NCBI RefSeq assembly: GCF_039592695.1 | Contig: NZ_JBBUTK010000004.1 | Location: forward strand, 22,815-86,814 | Source of the DNA: Flagellimonas_A sp039592695 | GTDB lineage: Bacteria > Bacteroidota > Bacteroidia > Flavobacteriales > Flavobacteriaceae | Direction: 5' to 3' | Length of the DNA stretch: 64,000 nt | Shown: piece by piece, positions 25,679-32,726 of the stretch | Numbering within the stretch: position 1 is the first letter of the stretch | Layout of the letters: each line of letters starts with the position of its first letter | Notes under the pieces: generated by a model | The model's database searches: none | What the model saw: the letters and a program-made list of their open reading frames with translations, nothing else | Told to the model about the DNA's origin: nothing | Program-made: the position numbers and the translations under genes

Positions 25679-27145
25679 ATGTCGCCAACACAAATACTTT
25701 TATTGATAGCAGCATACTTCTTGGTGCTATTGCTGATTTCTTATTTTACGGGCAAGAACGATTCAAACGCCGATTTCTTTAAAGCAGGTCGGCAATCGCC
25801 ATGGTATCTGGTTGCCTTTGGCATGGTCGGGGCTTCCCTTTCGGGGGTCACCTTTATCTCTGTGCCGGGCTGGGTCGAAGCTTCAGAGTTCAGCTATATG
25901 CAGGTGGTTTTGGGCTACCTCGTAGGGTATTTTGTGGTTGCCTTTGTGTTGTTGCCGATTTACTATCGGCTCAATTTGACCTCTATCTACGAATACCTGT
26001 TAGACCGTTTTGGGCCCACCAGCCATAAAACTGGGGCTTTTTTCTTTTTTATCTCACGTGTGTTGGGTGCTGCTTTTCGTCTTTTTTTGGTCGCCATTGT
26101 GCTGCAACAGTTTGTGTTTGACGATTTTGGAGTTCCGTTTGAGATAACGGTAATCATATCGATTCTGTTGATATGGATCTATACCGCTCGAGGCGGAATC
26201 AAAACCATTGTTTGGACGGACACCCTACAGACGCTCTTTATGATTTTGGCCGTTATTTTGAGCATCATTTTCATCAACCGTGAATTGGATTGGACCTTTG
26301 GTGAATTTCTGGCCTCCCCAGAGCTGAAACAATACAACAAATTTCTCTTTACGGAAGATTTTTTGGCCCGCAACCACTTTCTGAAATCTTTTGTTGGGGG
26401 CATGTTCATCACCATTTGCATGACAGGATTGGACCAAGACATGATGCAAAAGAACCTCACCTGTAAAAACTTGAAGGATGCCCAAACAAATATGGTCTCG
26501 TTCAGCTTTGTGCTTGTAGGGGTCACCTATTTGTTCATGTTGCTGGGGGTCTTGCTCTTTATTTATGCCGAAAAAAACAGCATTGCCGTACCGCTGATGG
26601 ATGGCGCCCCAAAGACCGATTTGCTCTTCCCGGAGATTGCGCTGAACAGTGGCTTGGGCATTACATTGGCCATAACCTTTATGTTGGGGCTCATTGCAGC
26701 AGCATACAGCAGTGCCGACAGCGCGCTTACTTCTTTGACCACTTCGTTCTGTATTGATTTTATGGATTTGGAAAAACGCCCCGGAGCTGACCAAAAGAAA
26801 CTGCGAAAACGCACCCATGTCGCCATGAGCGTGCTGCTGGTCGTAGTCATCATCATTTTTAAATATGTGCTGAGCCGAAACGTCATTGATGGGTTGTTGA
26901 CCGTTGCGGGCTACACCTACGGGCCACTCTTGGGCCTTTTTGCTTTTGGTATTTTTACCAAGCATAAAATTATGGATACCTATGTATGGCTTGTCGCCCT
27001 ATTGTCTGTGGGCATTACGGCCGCCCTTGCCAACATACCAACCCCCTATTTGGGTGGTTATGTGTTGGGGTATGAGCTATTGCCGTTGAACGGATTGTTG
27101 ACATTTTTAGGGTTGTGGCTGATTCGAACAACTAAAACAGCTTGA
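25679..27145 (+). CDS. Sodium:solute symporter (SSS family)
   Basis: 488 aa from MSPTQILLLIAAYFL; an in-frame ATG 9 codons earlier lies within the divergent promoter area. About 13 membrane helices. NSNADFFKAGRQSPWYLVAFGMVGASLSG-type sequence, AAYSSADSALTSL and the R-G-G-I-K-T loop after the fifth helix are SSS features. Transports an unknown solute with Na+. The next gene begins one base after its stop, so the two are linked. Confidence 0.92.
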   Translation: MSPTQILLLIAAYFLVLLLISYFTGKNDSNADFFKAGRQSPWYLVAFGMVGASLSGVTFISVPGWVEASEFSYMQVVLGYLVGYFVVAFVLLPIYYRLNLTSIYEYLLDRFGPTSHKTGAFFFFISRVLGAAFRLFLVAIVLQQFVFDDFGVPFEITVIISILLIWIYTARGGIKTIVWTDTLQTLFMILAVILSIIFINRELDWTFGEFLASPELKQYNKFLFTEDFLARNHFLKSFVGGMFITICMTGLDQDMMQKNLTCKNLKDAQTNMVSFSFVLVGVTYLFMLLGVLLFIYAEKNSIAVPLMDGAPKTDLLFPEIALNSGLGITLAITFMLGLIAAAYSSADSALTSLTTSFCIDFMDLEKRPGADQKKLRKRTHVAMSVLLVVVIIIFKYVLSRNVIDGLLTVAGYTYGPLLGLFAFGIFTKHKIMDTYVWLVALLSVGITAALANIPTPYLGGYVLGYELLPLNGLLTFLGLWLIRTTKTA

Positions 27146-27146
27146 A

Positions 27147-27503
27147 ATGAAAATCACCTATTGGGCATCGACCATCATCATCGCACTTTTTCTTTTATGG
27201 AGCGCCTATACCTACCTATTTCAAAAAGCGGTCATTGATGGGGTACGCGAATTGGGTTTCCCCGATTTTTTCAGAATTCAGCTTGCCGCTCTTAAAATCA
27301 TTGCAGTAGTGCTGCTGCTTTTGCCCAACGCACCTCTGTATGCCAAAGAATGGGCCTATGCCGGTGTTGGGCTATTTTTGTTGACCGCCTTGGTGGCCCA
27401 TATTGCCCATAAAGATTCTGTGGGCATTTCAATGCTGCTTGTTTTATTGTTTGTTGTACTTATCGTTTCACGTGTGTATTTGCAAAAAACAGCAATGGTG
27501 TAA
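27147..27503 (+). CDS. DoxX-like four-helix membrane protein
   Basis: 118 aa with four hydrophobic segments. The pattern WSAYTYLFQKAVIDGVRELGFPDFFRIQLAALKI resembles DoxX/DUF1304-like small membrane proteins with a conserved phenylalanine-proline loop. Function unknown. Starts one base after the symporter stop and lies 3 nt before the next gene. Confidence 0.75.
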   Translation: MKITYWASTIIIALFLLWSAYTYLFQKAVIDGVRELGFPDFFRIQLAALKIIAVVLLLLPNAPLYAKEWAYAGVGLFLLTALVAHIAHKDSVGISMLLVLLFVVLIVSRVYLQKTAMV

Positions 27504-27506
27504 AAG

Positions 27507-27932
27507 ATGGACTTTATCAAGAAAAATAAACTTTTGGTTTTCTTAACACTGCTTGTAACAGCAGGAGTGCTGATTTTTAATGTATTCCATTATTCTGCCA
27601 GTTATGGAATAGTGGAAATAAACAATATAAATTCGCTGCTGTTGGTACCCTTTATCCTCTTGGTCTGTGGACTCGGAATGGCCCTGGGTGCGAACAAGAA
27701 TGCAGACGAAATCGAAAGTGCATATCAAAAACGACTTTCAGAACGGGAGCAACAAGTGATTGAACTCATTTGTTCAGGTAAAAAGAATCAAGATATCGCA
27801 GATGAGCTTTATGTCGACATCACGACCATCAAGAGCCATATCAATAAAATCTACAAAAAGACAGGCTTGAAAAATCGAAAAGAGTTGCGATTTCATGGTA
27901 AAAAAGTCTTAGAAAAAGTTGGAACCGAGTAA
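27507..27932 (+). CDS. Membrane-anchored LuxR-type HTH regulator
   Basis: 141 aa. Two N-terminal membrane helices (residues about 9-27 and 40-60), then a LuxR/FixJ HTH (LSEREQQVIELICSGKKNQDIADELYVDITTIKSH with NKIYKKTGL). No receiver or sensor domain. A DNA-binding domain tethered directly to the membrane suggests regulation by a membrane signal or proteolysis; this is inference. Start of a more AT-rich gene group with four small genes. Confidence 0.85.
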   Translation: MDFIKKNKLLVFLTLLVTAGVLIFNVFHYSASYGIVEINNINSLLLVPFILLVCGLGMALGANKNADEIESAYQKRLSEREQQVIELICSGKKNQDIADELYVDITTIKSHINKIYKKTGLKNRKELRFHGKKVLEKVGTE

Positions 27933-27975
27933 ATCCACCCTATTTTCCAACCGTTCTAAGTTGTATACTGCTAAA

Positions 27976-28542
27976 ATGTCTTTGAATTTAGCTGAAATTG
28001 AAAAAGAAATGGCAAAATTAAAGACACCCATAGTTCATGGATTTGTAGTTGCCCTAGCTGGCAGCGTGCTGATGCTGATACTCATAGCACTCAGATTGAT
28101 TGGCCCCAAGGCAATAGTTTTGGAAACGGAAATGACAGGGGGGACCATCCTCTTTTTGATGTTGTATCTTTTCTTGCTTTTTGCGATTTACTTCGCCATC
28201 AAGAAAAAGAAGGATGCACTAGGACGAAGCATTAAATTTAAAGAGGCAGCAATACAGGGTCTTACGGTCAGTATAGCAACGGCAGTTTTCAGTGTTATTT
28301 TTACTGTTATCTTTTATGAACTACTGTATCCGACCTATGTTGCCGAAACTATCGATGCACTCAAAATAAAAATGGAGATTACGGGGGTTCCTGAAGACAA
28401 ACTCAATGAAAAACTTGAAGAAAGAAAGGCCTATTTGAGTACATCATCACAAAGCCTGTATTCATTTGTAGGAAACTTGATAACGGGTGTGGCATTCACG
28501 TTGTTGTTGAGTTTCTTCCTCAAATCCAGCACGAAGAAATGA
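27976..28542 (+). CDS. DUF4199 family membrane protein
   Basis: 188 aa from MSLNLAEIEKEMAKLKTPIVHG; an in-frame ATG upstream would overlap the regulator gene. Four hydrophobic segments (about residues 22-42, 55-75, 97-117, 160-182), with a long charged loop before the last. Fits DUF4199, a Bacteroidota membrane family of unknown function. The stop overlaps the DUF1801 start by 4 nt. Confidence 0.75.
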   Translation: MSLNLAEIEKEMAKLKTPIVHGFVVALAGSVLMLILIALRLIGPKAIVLETEMTGGTILFLMLYLFLLFAIYFAIKKKKDALGRSIKFKEAAIQGLTVSIATAVFSVIFTVIFYELLYPTYVAETIDALKIKMEITGVPEDKLNEKLEERKAYLSTSSQSLYSFVGNLITGVAFTLLLSFFLKSSTKK

Positions 28543-28877
28543 ACTACAACAACCAAATATCAGAATATATAGCCAAAGCATCTGAGCAGCAAATAGCTAT
28601 ACTTGATGAACTAAGGGAGCTCGTGCATACCTCGGTACAGAATGTCAATGAAGAATTGAAATGGAAAATGCCCGTGTTCAATAATGGAAAGGACTTTGCC
28701 TATCTGCGGTTTGCAAAAAAACACATTACATTAGGGTTTTACAACATTGAAAAGCTAAAAGATCCAAACAATTTATTGGAAGGAAAAGGCAATACCTTAA
28801 AACATATTAAAATCAACTCTTTGGATGCAAATCTTAAGAAGCAAATCGCTAAATGGTTAGAAGAAATAACTGAGTAA
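28539..28877 (+). CDS. DUF1801 domain protein
   Basis: 112 aa, no signal. LRELVHTSVQNVNEELKWKMPVF, the Tyr/Phe-rich strand FAYLRFAKKHITLGFY and LLEGKGNTLKHIKI match the YdhG/DUF1801 fold (frataxin-like YdhG superfamily). Function unknown. Overlaps the DUF4199 gene by 4 nt. Confidence 0.88.
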   Translation: MNYNNQISEYIAKASEQQIAILDELRELVHTSVQNVNEELKWKMPVFNNGKDFAYLRFAKKHITLGFYNIEKLKDPNNLLEGKGNTLKHIKINSLDANLKKQIAKWLEEITE

Positions 28878-28916
28878 ATATCAGTCATCAATAGAAAAAA
28901 GGTATAAACCGCGTAT

Positions 28917-29387
28917 ATGGAAGAAAAAATCTTTAGAAATCCGGATCTTTCAAATCGATTACTTGAATTGGTGGTTAAGAAAAATATGAAAAGTACTCCA
29001 AGTACTTTGTTTAAAGCATGGACGCAGGAATTTGAAACTTGGTTTGCAGCGCCTGGCACCGTAATAATGGAGGGGCAAGTCAATACAACCTTTTTTTTCG
29101 AGACTGAATATAAATTTGAAGCATCCCAAAAAGCACAAAGAGAACCACATTACGGACGGTTTTTAAGAATCAAGGAAAATGAATTGGTTGAACTGACTTG
29201 GATAACTGGGCCAAATGGAACAAAAGGTGCAGAAACAGTTGTAAAAGTAACGTTTGAACCACTCAATAGGGGAACTGATTTGACACTGACACATTCTGGT
29301 TTTTTGGACGAAGAATCAAAAAATCAGCACAAAGAAGCTTGGCCAGAAGTATTAAAACAAATGGATGAAAAATACGATAGCAGATAA
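28917..29387 (+). CDS. SRPBCC/AHSA1-like protein
   Basis: 156 aa. STPSTLFKAWTQEFETWFAAPG, FFFETEYKFEASQKAQREPHYGRFL and LTWITGPNGTKGAETVVKVTF are the AHSA1-type START pattern. Ends HKEAWPEVLKQMDEKY. AT-rich like its neighbours. Function unknown; similar proteins are often called activator of Hsp90-like or glutathione-S-transferase-linked. 39 nt after DUF1801. Confidence 0.82.
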   Translation: MEEKIFRNPDLSNRLLELVVKKNMKSTPSTLFKAWTQEFETWFAAPGTVIMEGQVNTTFFFETEYKFEASQKAQREPHYGRFLRIKENELVELTWITGPNGTKGAETVVKVTFEPLNRGTDLTLTHSGFLDEESKNQHKEAWPEVLKQMDEKYDSR

Positions 29388-29447
29388 CAAATGTGTCTTT
29401 TGAAATTTGAGGAAATGTTTTCCGAGATTTTCGTTTAAAAAAAATCA

Positions 29448-29498
29448 ATGATTAAGGTATTGGATAAAATCAACACTTGGATACTCTTAGCAGGATAA
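29448..29498 (+). other. Short 16-codon reading frame, possible gene remnant
   Basis: Reads MIKVLDKINTWILLAG then stop. The amphipathic start followed by hydrophobic residues looks like the first helix of a membrane protein cut off by the stop. It lies between the SRPBCC gene and the metallo-hydrolase-like lipoprotein. Expression is not shown. Confidence 0.2.
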
Positions 29499-29527
29499 AC
29501 AGTAATGGTACGTTGAGTTTAAAGAAC

Positions 29528-30208
29528 ATGAAAATGATTTTACAAACAGTGTGTATTTTTCTCCTTCTCAGTTCTTGTAACATGCAAAAGGAATCTATTT
29601 ATAAAAAATTGCAACCGAACATCTATGAAATCAACAACCAATATTTCTATGGTGAAAAGGTTCACACCTATCTCATTGAACTTGAAGACACCGTGTTGCT
29701 TTTTGATATTCCTACCTATTCCATAGCTGTAAGGAAATTCATCACTTCATTCAATAAACCTGTGGCCGCAATACTATCCCATGGTTCTTGTGGAATTTCC
29801 GATGGAACCAAATGGCAGAGTGAAATAGGGCTTGTGGTTTATGCTCACAAAGCAGACACCAAACATCCTTGGTTGCGAATGAAACCCGATGTTTTCTTTA
29901 CTGAGATACCCATATTCGGAGATAATATCCAAGTCATTCACACCCCGGGACACAGCGACGGAGCAATTTGTTTGTTAGAAAAAACATCAAAATCACTTTT
30001 TACGGGAGACACTTTTTATGGTGATAAAATGGGCGGAATAAGGGATTTCACCGATGAAATTCCTGCGGACTATGAAAATCCTTCAGAAAGGATAAAAAGC
30101 TGTAAAAAACTTTTGAATTATGATTTTGAGAATGTTTATCCATTCCATTATGAGATAATAGAAGAAAATGCGAAGGAAAAGTTGACTGAGTATCTGATAA
30201 AATTGTGA
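29528..30208 (+). CDS. Metallo-beta-lactamase-fold lipoprotein with degenerate metal site
   Basis: 226 aa from the ATG giving a lipoprotein signal (LLLSSC, Cys17). The fold markers are present: TYLIELEDTVLLFDIPTYS, HTPGHSDGAICL (His142), FTGDTFYG (Asp161) and a late PFHYE His. The main HxHxDH motif is H85-G-S-C-G-I, so the second His, the Asp and the third His are replaced. It may bind one metal or none. The closest fold is subclass B1-like/glyoxalase II-type hydrolases. AT-rich like the genes before it. Confidence 0.8.
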   Translation: MKMILQTVCIFLLLSSCNMQKESIYKKLQPNIYEINNQYFYGEKVHTYLIELEDTVLLFDIPTYSIAVRKFITSFNKPVAAILSHGSCGISDGTKWQSEIGLVVYAHKADTKHPWLRMKPDVFFTEIPIFGDNIQVIHTPGHSDGAICLLEKTSKSLFTGDTFYGDKMGGIRDFTDEIPADYENPSERIKSCKKLLNYDFENVYPFHYEIIEENAKEKLTEYLIKL

Positions 30209-30234
30209 AAATATATCTCCATGAATCTGGATGC

Positions 30235-30594
30235 TCAATACTGCCCTGTACCCAGCAACACCAGTGTACAAGCGACCTCAACCTCGATGTTGTTTTCTTT
30301 TAAGATTTCGTAAAATTCGGGGTTCTCGGTACCGGGGTTAAAAATGACCCGTCGAGGTTTCAAGTTGATAATGGCATCATAGTATTCTTTTTGGTGCTGG
30401 GGGCCCAAATACAGCGTTATTGTATCAATATCGTTAAAAGTATCCAGGTCTTGGGTTACTGAAATTCCTGCGACATTTCCTTCGCGCAATCCAAAAGCAA
30501 CCGTATCTTTGTGATGTGCCACCAATCGCTGTATTGCCAGATTACTATAACGATGTGGCTTCAGTGATGCCCCAAAAACCAATGTCTTGCCCAT
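30235..30594 (-). CDS. CoA-binding (YccU-like) protein
   Basis: 119 aa from MGKTLVFGASLKPHRYSNLA; an earlier in-frame ATG adds 10 untypical residues. Rossmann-like CoA-binding domain: GASLKPHRYSNLAIQRL, TITLYLGPQHQKEYYD and RRVIFNPGTENPEFY. Single-domain COG1832 proteins of this size have no assigned function. Convergent with the metallo-hydrolase-like gene. Confidence 0.9.
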   Translation of the reverse strand: MGKTLVFGASLKPHRYSNLAIQRLVAHHKDTVAFGLREGNVAGISVTQDLDTFNDIDTITLYLGPQHQKEYYDAIINLKPRRVIFNPGTENPEFYEILKENNIEVEVACTLVLLGTGQY

Positions 30595-30963
30595 AATGTT
30601 AATACTAGTGTTAAACTGGCACAAAGATTGTAACTATTTCGAAAAAAAGCCGTCTTTTAGAAAATAGAAAAGCATATATCATTGGTAAGCCTGTATTTTT
30701 ATAGTTAATGGTTAGTGTTTAGTATAGCTTATCAATGAACTGTCCCGACAGCCAGCTTTGGCCGTCGGGACTTCTTTTTTTCATCATGACAGTTAATTAG
30801 CGTTGGTTTCGTAACATAAGTGCTGATTCAACGTCAAACGAATAACAGCAATTGCAATAACACCAACAGCCAAACAATCATTTATTGATGTGCCTTAAAT
30901 GGAATTTTGGTTGGTTAGTTCCTTTGAGGTCTATCAAGAAACCCTGACGTTCCCCATGGGAAG
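30595..30963. other. Gene-free stretch with two plus-strand terminator-like hairpins
   Basis: 369 bp between two minus-strand genes. No convincing reading frame. Two hairpins with U-tracts on the plus strand (30742-30781 and 30940-30979) have no plus-strand gene before them. A small RNA is possible, but no good promoter was found. Confidence 0.5.
30742..30781 (+). terminator. Terminator-like hairpin, orphan
   Basis: GTCCCGAC / GTCGGGAC 8-bp stem with an inner CCA/TGG helix, followed by CTTCTTTTTTT. On the plus strand, with no plus-strand gene for over 500 bp upstream. Confidence 0.65.
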
Positions 30964-30979
30964 TCAGGGTTGTTTTTTT
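30940..30979 (+). terminator. Terminator-like hairpin at the end of the flavin-reductase-fold gene
   Basis: AACCCTGAC / GTCAGGGTT 9-bp stem. The U-tract (seven T) is on the plus side, while the minus side has only TTTCTT. The TGA stop of the minus-strand gene lies in the right arm. May act in both directions. Confidence 0.6.
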
Positions 30980-31515
30980 AATATGCCTGTCTCCTTTCCG
31001 TCTAGGCTCAAGGTGTTTTTTTCTTCCCAGTACTCCCTTAAACCATCGGGACCTTTATCTTCGGCCCATTGCACAAGACTCGTACGCTGCTCTTTATAAA
31101 CCATTAAAGGAACCCCCATACCACAAGAGGTCTGCACAAGTTCAACTTTCATGTCAATAAGTTGCCTACTGCCAGCTATTTCAGGAAAGAGCGAAATATG
31201 TTCTTCCCAAAAAACATCATAGTCATGGTAGACTTCGGCAGTACCATAAAGACGTAAAATCATGGGAGGGCCTTCAAAAGCGCAAAACATAATGGTCATT
31301 CTACCATCGTTTGCCAAATGGGTACCGGTTTCATTTCCACTTCCGGTGAGATTTAGCCAAAGTACTCTATTTTCGTTCATAATCTTGAACGAATCCAATC
31401 CTTTTGGAGATAGATTGATGCATCCATCCTTCATGGCAGTGGCCACAAAAAATAGTTGTTGTTGCTCAATAAAGGAAATCTGTCGTGATGTTAGTTTTGA
31501 TGCTCTTTTTCCCAT
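30964..31515 (-). CDS. Pyridoxamine 5'-phosphate oxidase-family (flavin split-barrel) protein
   Basis: 183 aa. FIEQQQLFFVATAMKDGCINLSPKG, RVLWLNLTGSGNETGTHLANDGRMTIMFCAFEGPP and LRLYGTAEVYH are the FMN/F420-type split-barrel pattern. Substrate unknown. The gene starts immediately before the end of the KAS III gene on the same strand (no gap), so co-expression is likely. Confidence 0.9.
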   Translation of the reverse strand: MGKRASKLTSRQISFIEQQQLFFVATAMKDGCINLSPKGLDSFKIMNENRVLWLNLTGSGNETGTHLANDGRMTIMFCAFEGPPMILRLYGTAEVYHDYDVFWEEHISLFPEIAGSRQLIDMKVELVQTSCGMGVPLMVYKEQRTSLVQWAEDKGPDGLREYWEEKNTLSLDGKETGILKKQP

Positions 31516-32523
31516 TTACCAACGAATCACCACACTGCCCCATGTAAAACCACTACCAAAAGCGGCCAAGACCACCAAATCGCCTTCTTTGACCTTGCCT
31601 TGTTCCCAAGCTTCGGTCAATGCGATGGGAATGGATGCAGCAGTTGTGTTGCCGTAACTCATAATATTGTTGAAGATATGGTCGTCTGCCAACCCAAGTT
31701 TGTTCTGAATGAACTGTGAGATACGCAGATTGGCTTGATGCGGCACCAATAAATCGATATCAGAGGGTTTCAATCCGTTTGTTTGAAGGCCTTCCATAAT
31801 GACCTCGCTGAACCGCACCACTGCATTTTTGAATACAAACTGGCCGTTCATGTGGGGATAGTACGAGGTATCTTCCTTGTCTTTATCCTCTAAAATATCG
31901 GTCACCCATCGCTTGCCCATGCCCGGTGCAATCAAAGAAAGTTCTTCGGCATGCTGTCCTTCAGAATGAAGATGTGACGACAGAATACCTTTTGTGGTAT
32001 CTTCTTCCCTGCTCAAAATGGCCGCCCCGGCACCATCACCAAAAATGACGGATACCGCACGCCCACGGGTGGTCATATCCAATCCGTAGGAATGAATTTC
32101 TGAACCTATGACCAAAACATGTTTGTACGTGCCACTTTTGATATACTGGTCGGCAATTGAAAGCGCGTACACAAATCCGGAACATTGGTTACGCACATCC
32201 AACGCTCCAACGGTTTTGATGCCCAAGTCGCGCTGCACCAAAACCCCAGGGCCTGGAAAGTAGTAATCCGGGCTCAAGGTGGCAAAAATGATAAAATCAA
32301 CATCGTCTTTATCAATGCCTGCCCGTTCTATGGCAATTTTCGCTGCCGCAACACCCATGGATGTGGTGGTATCCTTTCCTTTTTTCGCATGACGGCGTTC
32401 TTTGATCCCGGTTCGTTCCTGTATCCATTCATCACTGGTATCCATGATTTTTGACAGGTCGTCATTGGTCACCACACTGTCGGGCACATGATACCCCAAA
32501 CCGGTAATTCTAGAGTTGTACAT
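31516..32523 (-). CDS. Beta-ketoacyl-ACP synthase III-like
   Basis: 335 aa, KAS III size. Catalytic Cys114 (RNQCSGFVYAL), His in LVPHQANLRIS, and Asn in MSYGNTTAASIP. Starts fatty acid elongation from acetyl-CoA or a branched primer; FabH-like. An isolated copy next to a flavin protein rather than in a rpmF-plsX-fabH cluster suggests it may be a second, specialised KAS III. Divergent from the S9 peptidase gene. Confidence 0.92.
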   Translation of the reverse strand: MYNSRITGLGYHVPDSVVTNDDLSKIMDTSDEWIQERTGIKERRHAKKGKDTTTSMGVAAAKIAIERAGIDKDDVDFIIFATLSPDYYFPGPGVLVQRDLGIKTVGALDVRNQCSGFVYALSIADQYIKSGTYKHVLVIGSEIHSYGLDMTTRGRAVSVIFGDGAGAAILSREEDTTKGILSSHLHSEGQHAEELSLIAPGMGKRWVTDILEDKDKEDTSYYPHMNGQFVFKNAVVRFSEVIMEGLQTNGLKPSDIDLLVPHQANLRISQFIQNKLGLADDHIFNNIMSYGNTTAASIPIALTEAWEQGKVKEGDLVVLAAFGSGFTWGSVVIRW

Positions 32524-32726
32524 AATTTAAAGTATTGCGGATTTCAAAAAAAATCGCTGTAATCAAATGGAAAAGTAAAAAATTATATTGGTAGCGCTAG
32601 CAAATAATTGAAAATTCGATATGTCACTAGACTTCATGAACAATGTGACAATTGGCACTATTTTTTCAATGCGATCATGTATTTTTATGTGCTTCGATAG
32701 TCGAATTCACTAAAAAACCGAATATC

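Noticed and set aside
26225..26965. 246-aa reading frame opposite the sodium symporter
   Set aside because: Low-complexity Gln/His-rich antisense translation of membrane helices; no independent signals.
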